63,110 bases of DNA from Paracoccus sp. (in: a-proteobacteria) (GTDB lineage Bacteria; Pseudomonadota; Alphaproteobacteria; Rhodobacterales; Rhodobacteraceae), in the NCBI RefSeq assembly GCF_030538655.1, contig NZ_JAUNTO010000017.1, positions 1 through 63,110 on the forward strand, read 5' to 3'. Below are positions 9,010 to 16,754 of the stretch, one piece after another. The position numbers and the translations under genes were made by a program. Below the pieces are notes generated by a model. That model searched no databases. It was not told the DNA's origin and saw only the letters and a program-made list of their open reading frames with translations. Within the stretch, counting starts at the first letter, position 1. Each line of letters starts with the position of its first letter.

Positions 9010-10842
9010 ATGCTGGACGGTAAACCCCTCGTTTCCATCAACAATCTGCGGGTCGAGTTTCAGACCAACGATGGTGTCGTTGTCGGCGTCAACGACATTT
9101 CCTTCGACATCAAGCCGGGCGAATGCGTCTGTGTCGTGGGCGAATCGGGGTCGGGCAAGTCGGTGTCCTCGCTGGCGCTGATGCGGCTGGTCGAGTTCGG
9201 CGGGGGCGAGATTGCGGGCGGCAAGCTGATGTTCGACCGGGGCGACGGTGCGCCCATCGACATCGCCAAACAGGGCAGCGCCACCATGCGCGACATTCGC
9301 GGCAACCAGATCGGCATGATCTTTCAGGAACCGATGACCGCGCTGAACCCCGTTTTCACCGTCGGCGACCAACTGGCCGAGGGGTTGATCGTCCATCGCG
9401 GCCTGTCGCGCGCACAGGCCCGCGCCCGCGCGCTGGACATTCTGCGCGAGGTCCGTATCCCCGAACCCGAGCGTCGCCTTGACCAATACCCGCATGAGCT
9501 GTCGGGCGGGATGCGGCAGCGTGTTGTCATCGCCATGGCCATGGCCTGCGAGCCGCGTCTCTTGATCTGCGACGAGCCGACCACTGCGCTGGATGTGACG
9601 ATTCAGGCCGAAATCCTTGCCCTGATCGACCGCCTGAAACGCGACAACAACATGGCGGTGCTGTTCATCACCCATGACATGGCGGTGGTGGCGCAGATGG
9701 CCGACCGCGTGGTGGTGATGTTCCGCGGCAACAAGGTCGAGGAAGGCCCCGTCGCGCAAATCTTTGAAAATCCACGCCAGGATTACACGAAAATGCTGCT
9801 GGCCGCTGTCCCCCGTCTGGGCGAGATGACCGGCAAACCCGCGCCCGAGCGGATGCGACTGATGCGCGACGGCACGGCGGCCACGCCCGCGCCGATCATC
9901 GTCGCCGACCCCAGACCCTTGCTGACGGTCGAAAACCTGACCACCCGTTTCGCGGTCAAGGGCGGTATTTTGCGCCGCACCGTCGCCTATGTTCACGCGG
10001 TCGAGGACGTGTCCTTTACCATCAACGGCGGCGAAACCCTGTCTCTGGTCGGTGAATCGGGGTCGGGCAAATCGACGGCGGGGCGGTCGATCCTGCGGCT
10101 GGTCGAGCCGGAATCGGGCCGCATCGACCTGAACGGCACCGACGTCCGCGCCCTTGGCAGCGGGGCGTTGCGCCGCGCCCGCCGCGACATGCAGATGATC
10201 TTTCAAGACCCCTTCGCCAGCCTCGATCCGCATATGAAGCTGTTCGATCAAGTCGCTGAACCCATGCGCAATTTCGGCATCGGCACGCGCAGCGAACGCG
10301 AGGATCGCATCGCCGCCCTGTTCGACCGCGTGGAACTGCCCCGCCACTTCATGCGCCGCTATCCGCACGAGATGTCCGGCGGCCAGCGCCAACGCATCGC
10401 CATCGCCCGCGCCCTCGCCCTGAACCCGAAACTCATTATCGCCGACGAGGCCGTGTCGGCGCTGGACGTGTCGGTGCAGGCCCAAGTGCTGAACCTGCTG
10501 ATGGAACTGCAACAAGACCTCGGCATCTCGATGCTGTTCATTAGCCACGACATGGCCGTAGTCGAACGCGTCAGCCATCACGTCGCCGTGATGTATCTGG
10601 GCCGCATCGTCGAAATCGGCACCCGCCAGCAGGTCTTTGAAAACCCGCAGCACAGCTACACCCGCCAATTGATGAGCGCCGTCCCCGTCGCCGACCCGCG
10701 CCAGAAAAAGATCAGCGAAGACCTGAATTTCCGCCCGATCCCGTCTCCGATTCACCCGGTGGATTATGTCGCGCCAAAGTCGGTGTATCGCGAGGCGGCA
10801 CCGGGCCATAAGGTGCTGGTGGAGCCGGTGACGCATGGGTGA
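9010..10842 (+). CDS. Peptide ABC transporter, fused double ATP-binding protein (DppD-DppF type)
   Basis: A 610-residue protein with two complete ABC nucleotide-binding domains. The first has Walker A GESGSGKS (about residues 45-52), signature LSGGM and Walker [14 protein letters not shown]. The second, from about residue 305, has [17 protein letters not shown] and [14 protein letters not shown]. Each is followed by an oligopeptide-transporter C-terminal extension. An AAGGAA Shine-Dalgarno precedes the ATG. It would energise a peptide-type importer, most simply the one at 1.5-7 kb, which lacks its own ATPase. That pairing is inferred from proximity, since the tannase-like gene lies between them on the other strand. 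Confidence 0.93.
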   Translation: MLDGKPLVSINNLRVEFQTNDGVVVGVNDISFDIKPGECVCVVGESGSGKSVSSLALMRLVEFGGGEIAGGKLMFDRGDGAPIDIAKQGSATMRDIRGNQIGMIFQEPMTALNPVFTVGDQLAEGLIVHRGLSRAQARARALDILREVRIPEPERRLDQYPHELSGGMRQRVVIAMAMACEPRLLICDEPTTALDVTIQAEILALIDRLKRDNNMAVLFITHDMAVVAQMADRVVVMFRGNKVEEGPVAQIFENPRQDYTKMLLAAVPRLGEMTGKPAPERMRLMRDGTAATPAPIIVADPRPLLTVENLTTRFAVKGGILRRTVAYVHAVEDVSFTINGGETLSLVGESGSGKSTAGRSILRLVEPESGRIDLNGTDVRALGSGALRRARRDMQMIFQDPFASLDPHMKLFDQVAEPMRNFGIGTRSEREDRIAALFDRVELPRHFMRRYPHEMSGGQRQRIAIARALALNPKLIIADEAVSALDVSVQAQVLNLLMELQQDLGISMLFISHDMAVVERVSHHVAVMYLGRIVEIGTRQQVFENPQHSYTRQLMSAVPVADPRQKKISEDLNFRPIPSPIHPVDYVAPKSVYREAAPGHKVLVEPVTHG

Positions 10843-10847
10843 TCGCG

Positions 10848-11906
10848 CTACGGGTTCAGAGTATCGGGATTGTCGAGAGTTTCTTCTTGCTCTGAGGTTT
10901 CCTCGTGTGTCGCGCCTGTTTCCTGACTAGCTGCTCGCGCTTTCTCGCCTTCGAAATGGGCTAAAATTTTTTCTTTATGGTTCAGATAACTTTCAGGCGG
11001 CTCAGGTTTTTCGCAATTGTCATCAAGGGGTAGTGCGATGTCATCTGTGCCAACTAGACTACAATAGTCGTTCAGGTAGTCTAAGAGCGACTGATGGTCG
11101 GTGTTGTTCGCATTGCCATTCAGTAGCTGACGTTCCCGCCGTCTGACCTCTTTAGCGGGTAAATGATCCATCGTGTCAATAAACAGCTTTGGATACGGTT
11201 CGCCATGATTGACACCTTTTAGCTCTTCTGGCTTTTCGAATCTTATATCATGAGCAAAGCCAAGTCGTCCCCTGTTATTCAAAATCAGCCGTGCCGCTTG
11301 CACGCTAAGTAAAAATTTTTCAGGCGTCGCTTTGGATGCGACTCGAAACCCGGTGTCAATAGCTTTGCCAAGAAAGTCGTAATTGAAAGGTTCCATGTCT
11401 GCCGCGCATTCTAGTTCCTCTGTTGCAGAGGTGAATGCTTCCTGATTACCACGCCTTAGATGAACGGCCCTGTTTGGTTCCGGGAAGGCTGCAAGCCAAG
11501 CTGCCCCTTTGAGATTCAGGCTTAGCCCCTGATCGGAGAGTTCCTTTCGATATGCGTGCAAAGTCTCTATAAAAGATGAAAGCGCCGTCGCAGCCGATTT
11601 CTGACTGGTTACTCGGCCACAAAACACGAGTTCATCTCCGACAGCTTTCCAAAGCTCTGGGCAAGAATCATTTTCTGTTGCGGCTGTTCTGCATTGCAGG
11701 TAGCAGCTATTGAACCTTTCGGGAAAGCTGTCGTAAAACTTTTGAAACACCCTAACCCACTTTGGGGTTGGGTCGTCCTTTGTGTCTTGGCCAGTATCGG
11801 AATTTTTGAAAGCAGTTGAACCGCTCAGGTCAACGGATAGAAATATCCGAACTCTATATTCCGCCGGTGTGCCTCGTAATTCTTCTTTTTCGATTTTAGA
11901 GACCAA
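10848..11906 (-). CDS. Class III nucleotide cyclase-like protein, partner of the ImmA/IrrE peptidase
   Basis: A 352-residue soluble protein whose first 200 residues fit a class III (adenylate/guanylate) cyclase homology domain. The metal-binding pair is D26 in SVDLSGST and D91 in WKAVGDELVF. K87 occupies the purine-selecting Lys position. In YDFLGKAIDTGFR, D177, G180 and R188 keep the exact spacing of the base-selecting Asp, conserved Gly and transition-state Arg. The usual transition-state Asn is replaced by D184. Residues 210-352 are unassigned and end in an acidic, low-complexity tail. No membrane segment or signal peptide is seen. It overlaps the upstream metallopeptidase gene by 11 bases and ends 5 bases from the stop of the convergent ATPase gene. 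Base composition is clearly lower in GC than its neighbours (a sample line of 60 bases has 26 G+C, against 40 in the ATPase gene), which suggests transfer. The cyclase fold call is fairly firm; the product and role are open. Confidence 0.75.
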   Translation of the reverse strand: MVSKIEKEELRGTPAEYRVRIFLSVDLSGSTAFKNSDTGQDTKDDPTPKWVRVFQKFYDSFPERFNSCYLQCRTAATENDSCPELWKAVGDELVFCGRVTSQKSAATALSSFIETLHAYRKELSDQGLSLNLKGAAWLAAFPEPNRAVHLRRGNQEAFTSATEELECAADMEPFNYDFLGKAIDTGFRVASKATPEKFLLSVQAARLILNNRGRLGFAHDIRFEKPEELKGVNHGEPYPKLFIDTMDHLPAKEVRRRERQLLNGNANNTDHQSLLDYLNDYCSLVGTDDIALPLDDNCEKPEPPESYLNHKEKILAHFEGEKARAASQETGATHEETSEQEETLDNPDTLNP

Positions 11907-12429
11907 GGCTCTCTGCTCGTATCTTTGCCGCGGCTTCCGTTACGCCAAAAAATTGCCCTACTGTGCTGCGGTCGCTTTTGTAGAATTCGCTGAATTCTTT
12001 TTTTGGCATAAGAAGTGCTGCGGCGAACCAATTTGCTTCCCATTCGCAGCGGACCAAATCTTTATTATCTTTGTCAACCCATCTGGTTGCTCTCATGCCT
12101 TTGCCCGGATTTGCTTTTTTAACTTTCGGCCAATGCAGCAGCCTGTGCCCCAGTTCATGGGCTATGGTGAAATTATCACGCAGCGCGCCGGTATACGACG
12201 ATAGCCTTATCTTAAAAGAACCATCAGGCTCAACGATAATGGCATCAGTCTGGTCATCGTCTAAAAAGTCGATGTACTCGATTGTCCCTCGGTTTTTTCT
12301 GACGACATCGGCCAGTTGGAAGCCATTTTTCAGTCCTACTCTCTGGCGCTGCTCTTCTGCAAACTGCCAAATTGCAGACTTACTGGCCCGTGACGGGATT
12401 GGAAGACTGTAATCTGGACGATTGGACAT
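11896..12429 (-). CDS. ImmA/IrrE family metallo-endopeptidase
   Basis: A 177-residue protein with the zinc-protease motif HELGH at residues 91-95 inside FTIAHELGHRLLH. The downstream glutamate ligand sits in CEWEANWFAAALLMP (E131), both standard for ImmA/IrrE (Peptidase M78) proteins. The family cleaves repressors or regulates stress responses: ImmA cleaves ImmR in ICEBs1, and IrrE cleaves DdrO in Deinococcus. There is no repressor-type HTH domain in this protein and none encoded next to it, so the substrate is not evident. It is the first gene of an overlapping pair with the cyclase-like gene, and both share the lower GC content. It may regulate, activate or be controlled by the cyclase; this is inference. 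Confidence 0.88.
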   Translation of the reverse strand: MSNRPDYSLPIPSRASKSAIWQFAEEQRQRVGLKNGFQLADVVRKNRGTIEYIDFLDDDQTDAIIVEPDGSFKIRLSSYTGALRDNFTIAHELGHRLLHWPKVKKANPGKGMRATRWVDKDNKDLVRCEWEANWFAAALLMPKKEFSEFYKSDRSTVGQFFGVTEAAAKIRAESLGL

Positions 12430-12573
12430 GATTGTAACTCTGGCATCCTGCGTGGCGAACGAAATCGAGATGCTTGAACATTATTGCACGAGACTCCGGT
12501 GCGGTATTTTACTGTCGCCCGATTGGTGGTTGCCGTCAAGTCAGATCGCTAAATGTAGTTACCAGCCCAAAAA

Positions 12574-13101
12574 TCACCCCCGCTCCACCCTCCCCCTCGC
12601 CATCCGCACCCGCCCCTCAGCCTTGAACCGCCCCATCTCACTGCTCTCATCCCCCAGCGGGACGCCCGCACCGCTGCCGCTCCACGCCATATCCTCGCGC
12701 ATACCGGCCTCGACCATCTCGCGCGGCCCATCGGCCCACCATGGGCGCTGGCCGTCGTAATCCATCGGGTCGTCCTCGGTCCGGCGCAGATAGTCCATCG
12801 TCTCGGCGCCGTCGATCAGCCCGGCCAGCCGCGCGTGCATCCAGACCGACAGCACCCGGTTGACCCGAGGTTGCCAGTTCGTGCCCATTGACTGAAAGAA
12901 TTTCACGATGTCCTCGTCCAGCCGGATGGTCACGCGGCGGGTTTTGCCGGTGCCCTTGTCGCGCGCGATCTCGTGCCATCCGGCGGGGATGCGCATCTGC
13001 GACAGCAGGGTGTTGTGCAGATCCCATTCCAGCATCCGCATCGCATCGGCCATATAGTGATAGTTCTGCCGCCGCGCGGCCTCGGCCCTGGTGATCGCCA
13101 T
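12574..13101 (-). CDS. Orphan BrnA-type antitoxin (ribbon-helix-helix protein)
   Basis: A 175-residue protein. Its central part (RRVTIRLDEDIVKFFQSMG followed by WQPRVNRVLSVWMHARLAG) is the BrnA antitoxin/ribbon-helix-helix signature, in which the TIRLDED strand contacts DNA. The N-terminal 70 residues and the charged C-terminus are longer than in classical BrnA (about 90-100 residues). The ATG at 13101 was chosen because GGGGCAGATC precedes it; a longer open frame to 13359 covers the repeat array and is unlikely to be coding. No BrnT toxin gene is adjacent, so it may be a stand-alone DNA-binding regulator. Confidence 0.7.
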   Translation of the reverse strand: MAITRAEAARRQNYHYMADAMRMLEWDLHNTLLSQMRIPAGWHEIARDKGTGKTRRVTIRLDEDIVKFFQSMGTNWQPRVNRVLSVWMHARLAGLIDGAETMDYLRRTEDDPMDYDGQRPWWADGPREMVEAGMREDMAWSGSGAGVPLGDESSEMGRFKAEGRVRMARGRVERG

Positions 13102-13140
13102 GATCTGCCCCCTTGATCTGATGGCGGCATCCTGACCGGG

Positions 13141-13166
13141 CGCGGTTAACGCCCTGTTAACCACGC
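13141..13166. promoter_or_regulatory. GGTTAAC inverted repeat upstream of the BrnA-type gene
   Basis: A perfect 7-bp inverted repeat GGTTAAC / GTTAACC is separated by five bases (GCCCT) and flanked by a further CGC / GCG match. It is centred about 50 bases upstream of the ATG at 13101. It looks like an operator, perhaps for the ribbon-helix-helix protein itself. Confidence 0.5.
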
Positions 13167-13180
13167 GGGCGATACGGGCG

Positions 13181-13230
13181 GTGCACAGCCTGTGTACAGG
13201 TTGTGCACAACTGGTGCACCGGCTGTGCAG
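13181..13230. repeat. Five GTGCAC-type sites at an exact 11-bp period
   Basis: GTGCAC or one-mismatch variants start at 13181 (GTGCAC), 13192 (GTGTAC), 13203 (GTGCAC), 13214 (GTGCAC) and 13225 (GTGCAG), each 11 bases after the last. The central one lies in the perfect palindrome TTGTGCACAA at 13201-13210. The array lies in the 251-base divergent gap between the BrnA-type gene and the M20 amidohydrolase gene. The spacing of about one helical turn suggests cooperative binding of a regulator along one DNA face. Confidence 0.75.
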
Positions 13231-13352
13231 CGAAAAACCCGGCAATTGCTGGTCTTTACAGCACCTCCGTTGCGCTGCCCGGCCAAAGCAACGCGCGCCC
13301 CGTTGCGCAACACCCGCCCGCTGCCCTAATCTCGCCTCAAAGGAGTCCCACC

Positions 13353-14519
13353 ATGCCACCCAAAAACCGCTTCGCCGAATTGCTGCCCGAGATCACCGCC
13401 TGGCGCCGCGACTTTCACGAACACCCGGAACTGCTCTATGATGTCCACCGCACCGCCGCCCGCGTGGCCGAGCTGCTGCGCGAGTTCGGCTGCGACGAGG
13501 TGACCGAGGGCATCGGCCAGACCGGCGTGGTCGGGGTGATCCGGGGCCGCACCGATACCAGAGGCCGCGTGATCGGGCTGCGCGCCGATATGGACGCGCT
13601 GCCGATCATCGAACAGACCGGCCTTGACTATGCCTCGAAAACCCCCGGCAAGATGCACGCCTGCGGCCATGACGGCCACACCGCCATGCTGCTGGGCGCG
13701 GCCAAGTATCTGGCCGAGACCAGAAATTTCGACGGCACCGCCATCGTCATCTTCCAGCCGGCCGAGGAAGGCGGGGCAGGGGGCGACGCGATGATCCAGG
13801 ATGGGCTGACCGATCGCTGGGGCATTCAGGAATATTACGGCATGCACAACATGCCCGGCATTCCGGTGGGCAGTTTTGCGATCCGCGAAGGTGGGATCAT
13901 GGCCGCCGCCGACCAGTTCGACATCGTGGTGACGGGCAAGGGCGGCCACGCCGCCAAGCCGCAAGAGGTGATCGACACCGTTCTGGTGACCGCCCATATC
14001 ATCACCGCGCTGCAATCCATCGTGTCGCGCAATATCGACCCGCTGAAAAACGGCGTGGTCTCGGCCTGCGTGGTCACGACGGATTCGACGGCGCATAACG
14101 TCATCCCGCAGGTGGTCAAGATCAAAGGCACCGCCCGCAGCCTTGACCCGGATGTGCGCGATCAGCTGGAAGAGGGCATCACCCGCGTCGCCGTCAACAC
14201 CGCCGCTGCCTTTGGCGCCACCGCCGCCGTTACCTATGAGCGCGGCTATCCGGTCACGCGCAATCACCCGTCCGAAACCGGCTATGCCATTGATGTCGCA
14301 CGCGCAATATCGCCCGATGTGAACACCGATGTGGCCCCGATGATGGGCGGCGAGGATTTCAGCTATATGCTGGAATCGCGCCCCGGCGCCTATATCTTCG
14401 TCGGCAATGGCGACACGGCGATGGTCCACCATCCGGCCTATAATTTCAGCGACGAGGCGATCCCCTTTGGCTCAAGCTGGTATGCCGGTATGGTCGAATC
14501 GCGGATGCCCGCCGCATGA
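13353..14519 (+). CDS. M20 family amidohydrolase
   Basis: A 388-residue cytosolic metallo-amidohydrolase of the hippurate hydrolase/N-acyl amino acid hydrolase group. Seen motifs are the N-terminal RRDFHEHPELLYDVHRTA, the metal-binding CGHDGHTAMLLGAAKYL and QPAEEGGAGGDAMI, and the late metal motif MMGGEDFSYML. The dimerisation domain insert lies around residues 185-300. It would cleave N-acyl or aminoacyl amide bonds; the exact substrate cannot be read. The ATG at 13353 follows an AAAGGAG Shine-Dalgarno. It is the first of three genes joined by stop-start overlaps. Confidence 0.92.
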   Translation: MPPKNRFAELLPEITAWRRDFHEHPELLYDVHRTAARVAELLREFGCDEVTEGIGQTGVVGVIRGRTDTRGRVIGLRADMDALPIIEQTGLDYASKTPGKMHACGHDGHTAMLLGAAKYLAETRNFDGTAIVIFQPAEEGGAGGDAMIQDGLTDRWGIQEYYGMHNMPGIPVGSFAIREGGIMAAADQFDIVVTGKGGHAAKPQEVIDTVLVTAHIITALQSIVSRNIDPLKNGVVSACVVTTDSTAHNVIPQVVKIKGTARSLDPDVRDQLEEGITRVAVNTAAAFGATAAVTYERGYPVTRNHPSETGYAIDVARAISPDVNTDVAPMMGGEDFSYMLESRPGAYIFVGNGDTAMVHHPAYNFSDEAIPFGSSWYAGMVESRMPAA

Positions 14520-14866
14520 TCGGTCTGGTGCTGGCGGGGCTGGTCGCGGCGCTGCATCTTTACATCATGTGGCTGGAAATGTTCCGCTGGCAGGCCCCGC
14601 GCACCCGTGCCGCATTTGGCGGGCTGGATGCGGATTTCGCAGCCAGAACGCGGGTGATGGCGGGCAATCAGGGGCTGTATAACGGCTTTCTGGCAGCAGG
14701 GCTGATCTGGGGCCTTTGGCGCGGCGATCAGGGCGTAATACTGTTCTTTCTGGCCTGTGTTGCGGTCGCTGGCCTCTATGGCGCGGCTACCGTCAGCCGC
14801 CGTATCCTGATGGTGCAGACGGTGCCCGCCGCGCTGGCTATGGCTGCGGTTCTGGCTGGGGTCTGA
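14516..14866 (+). CDS. DUF1304 family membrane protein
   Basis: A 116-residue protein with four predicted membrane segments. It carries the DUF1304 hallmark LHLYIMWLEMFRWQAPRTRA followed by MAGNQGLYNGFLAAGLIWGL. The function of the family is not established. It overlaps the amidohydrolase gene by ATGA and is linked TGATG to the next gene, so the three are probably translationally coupled. Confidence 0.9.
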   Translation: MIGLVLAGLVAALHLYIMWLEMFRWQAPRTRAAFGGLDADFAARTRVMAGNQGLYNGFLAAGLIWGLWRGDQGVILFFLACVAVAGLYGAATVSRRILMVQTVPAALAMAAVLAGV

Positions 14867-15600
14867 TGAAGCCATTCCTGATCCTGCAACTCCGCCCCGA
14901 AGACGAGGCGGCGGATGAGGAATTCGCCGCCATCCTGCGCCGGGGCCGGTTGCGCGCCGATCAGATCCGCCGTATCCGGCTGGACCGCGACAGCCTGCCC
15001 GCCGCGCTGCATCTGGCTGATTACGCAGGCATTATCGTCGGCGGCGGTCCGGGCTGTGTCTCTGACCCGCCCGATCAGAAAACCCCGACCGAGGCCCGGA
15101 TCGAGGCGGCGATCCTGTCGCTGATGCCACAGGTGATCGCGGCGGACTTTCCCTTTCTGGGTTGCTGCTACGGCATCGGCATCCTTGGCCGGGCACTGAA
15201 CGCGCCGGTTGGCAAATCGCGTTACGGCGAAGCTGTCGGCGCCGTCATCGTCCGCCAGACCGATCAGGCCGCCGCCGACCCGCTGCTGACCGGCCTGCCA
15301 CATGAATTCCCGGCCCTCGTCGGCCATAAAGAGGCGCTGGAGCAACTGCCGGCCAACACGGCGCATCTGCTGGCGGGTGATGCCTGCCCATTCCAGATGA
15401 TCCGCCATCGGCACAACATCTATGCCACGCAGTTCCACCCGGAATCCGATGGCAACAGCTTTGCGCTGCGCATCCGCATCTATCGCAACAAAGGCTATTT
15501 CCCGCCCGACGCGGCTGACGCGCTGACTGCCGCTGTTGCCGGTGTCCAGACTGAAATATCAGGGAAAATCCTTGCGAACTTTGCCGCCCGCTACGGCTGA
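14866..15600 (+). CDS. Class I glutamine amidotransferase (GATase1-like)
   Basis: A 244-residue stand-alone GATase1 domain. The nucleophile elbow FLGCCYGIGILG contains the catalytic Cys and QFHPES the catalytic His-Glu pair; an oxyanion-type GGGPGCVSDPP loop lies at about residue 55. Such proteins resemble the glutaminase half of GMP synthase, and many act as gamma-glutamyl hydrolases or unassigned amidotransferases. The ATG at 14866 is chosen from the TGATG overlap with the DUF1304 gene; a longer upstream frame overlaps that gene entirely. A 93-base gap with an imperfect GCGATAAGG / CCTTATCGC inverted pair separates it from the convergent sua5 gene. Confidence 0.88.
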   Translation: MKPFLILQLRPEDEAADEEFAAILRRGRLRADQIRRIRLDRDSLPAALHLADYAGIIVGGGPGCVSDPPDQKTPTEARIEAAILSLMPQVIAADFPFLGCCYGIGILGRALNAPVGKSRYGEAVGAVIVRQTDQAAADPLLTGLPHEFPALVGHKEALEQLPANTAHLLAGDACPFQMIRHRHNIYATQFHPESDGNSFALRIRIYRNKGYFPPDAADALTAAVAGVQTEISGKILANFAARYG

Positions 15601-15693
15601 CAGCTATCTTTGGTCTGCAAATATCCCACGCGATAAGGCGGATCAGAAAAAGGTCCAGCGGAGCTTTTTCCCGACGAATTGGGTGTGCCCCCC

Positions 15694-16638
15694 TTATCGC
15701 GGTGCCGCCGCGCGCCGCAGCCGGTCATTGATCGCCGCGCCCAAACCATGATCCGGCACCGGCGCAACCGCGATCGGCTGGCCCAGATCATCGGCGCGGC
15801 GCAGCACATCGAACAGGCGCGCCGCAGCCTCGGTCAGATCGCCAGTGGGCGACAGGCTAAGCGGGCCGTCGCTGCCAAAGCCGATGTATTGCTCGCCCGC
15901 CCGCGGCGCGTCGGCGTTCAGCCGCACAGCCGCTTGCGGGGCGTAATGGCTGGCCAGTTGTCCCGGTGCCCGCGGGCTGTCCGGGTCAGGCCCGCGCCGC
16001 AGGGGGGCGGCCAGAACCGCCTCAATCGCCTCGGTCGCGATGCCGCCGGGGCGCATCAGCACCGGCTGTGCGCCATCCCAGCCGATGATCGTCGATTCCA
16101 CGCCCACCGGGCATGGCCCGCCGTCCAGCACCGCCGCGATCCGCCCGCCCAGCCCGGCGCGGCTGTCCAGCACATGATCCGCCGTCGTCGGGCTGACCCG
16201 CCCCGAAGCATTGGCCGAAGGTGCGGCCAAAGGCCCGCCAAAGGCGCGCAGCACCGCCTGCGCCACCGGATGGGTCGGCACCCGCACCGCCGCCGTGGTC
16301 AACCCCGCTGTCACCAGGGACGCCACCCCCGCCTCGGCGCGTAGCGGTGCCACCAGCGTCAGCGCGCCGGGCCAAAAGGCCGCCGCCAACGCCTCGGCCT
16401 CATCCGGCAGATCGACCAGCGCCCGCGCCGCCGTCAGATCGGCCACATGCAGAATCAGCGGGTTGAACGCGGGTCGCCCCTTGGCCGCATAAACGGCGGC
16501 CACCGCCGCGCCATTCCGGGCATCGGCCGCCAGCCCGTAAACCGTTTCGGTCGGGATCGCCACGGGCCAGCCCGCCGCCAGCAGCCGTGCGGCGGTGGCA
16601 ATGCCCTGTGGGTCGTCTGTCAGGCGCTGTGTCTGCAT
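15694..16638 (-). CDS. tsaC: L-threonylcarbamoyladenylate synthase (Sua5/TsaC)
   Basis: A 314-residue Sua5-type enzyme. The N-terminal YrdC domain has PTETVYGLAADARN and the KGRPAFNPLILHVADL segment, then APSANASGRVSPTTADHV. A C-terminal Sua5 domain includes SPRAPGQLASHYAP. It makes threonylcarbamoyl-AMP from threonine, bicarbonate and ATP for the universal t6A37 modification of ANN-decoding tRNAs. The ATG at 16638 fits the family length; a TTG at 16680 would add 14 residues. It is divergent from the acyl-CoA dehydrogenase gene. Confidence 0.94.
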   Translation of the reverse strand: MQTQRLTDDPQGIATAARLLAAGWPVAIPTETVYGLAADARNGAAVAAVYAAKGRPAFNPLILHVADLTAARALVDLPDEAEALAAAFWPGALTLVAPLRAEAGVASLVTAGLTTAAVRVPTHPVAQAVLRAFGGPLAAPSANASGRVSPTTADHVLDSRAGLGGRIAAVLDGGPCPVGVESTIIGWDGAQPVLMRPGGIATEAIEAVLAAPLRRGPDPDSPRAPGQLASHYAPQAAVRLNADAPRAGEQYIGFGSDGPLSLSPTGDLTEAAARLFDVLRRADDLGQPIAVAPVPDHGLGAAINDRLRRAAAPR

Positions 16639-16754
16639 CGGTGACGTAGAGTTCCGGTCTGTAGGGGCTTGCGAAGTCAAGGGATATGCGAAAACGATCA
16701 GATAAGCGTGCGGGCAATCTTTGCCAAGCCGCGCCTGATATAAAGGGGGGAATC

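Noticed and set aside
8962-10836. 624-codon minus-strand frame opposite the fused ATPase gene
   Set aside because: It is a shadow frame of a high-GC gene. The His/Arg/Asp-rich composition has no domain, while the plus frame has two full ABC domains.
10848-12429. Complete Pycsar or CBASS system
   Set aside because: No TM, TIR or other known Pycsar effector and no CD-NTase are present. Only the cyclase-like domain is shared, so assigning a named system would go beyond the evidence.
13181-13230. CRISPR array or replication iterons
   Set aside because: The repeats are 6-8 bases with 5-base gaps, too short for CRISPR. No replication initiator gene or DnaA boxes lie nearby.
13102-13359. N-terminal extension of the BrnA-like frame
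   Set aside because: It would translate the 11-bp repeat array and the upstream palindrome, and a good Shine-Dalgarno supports 13101 instead.
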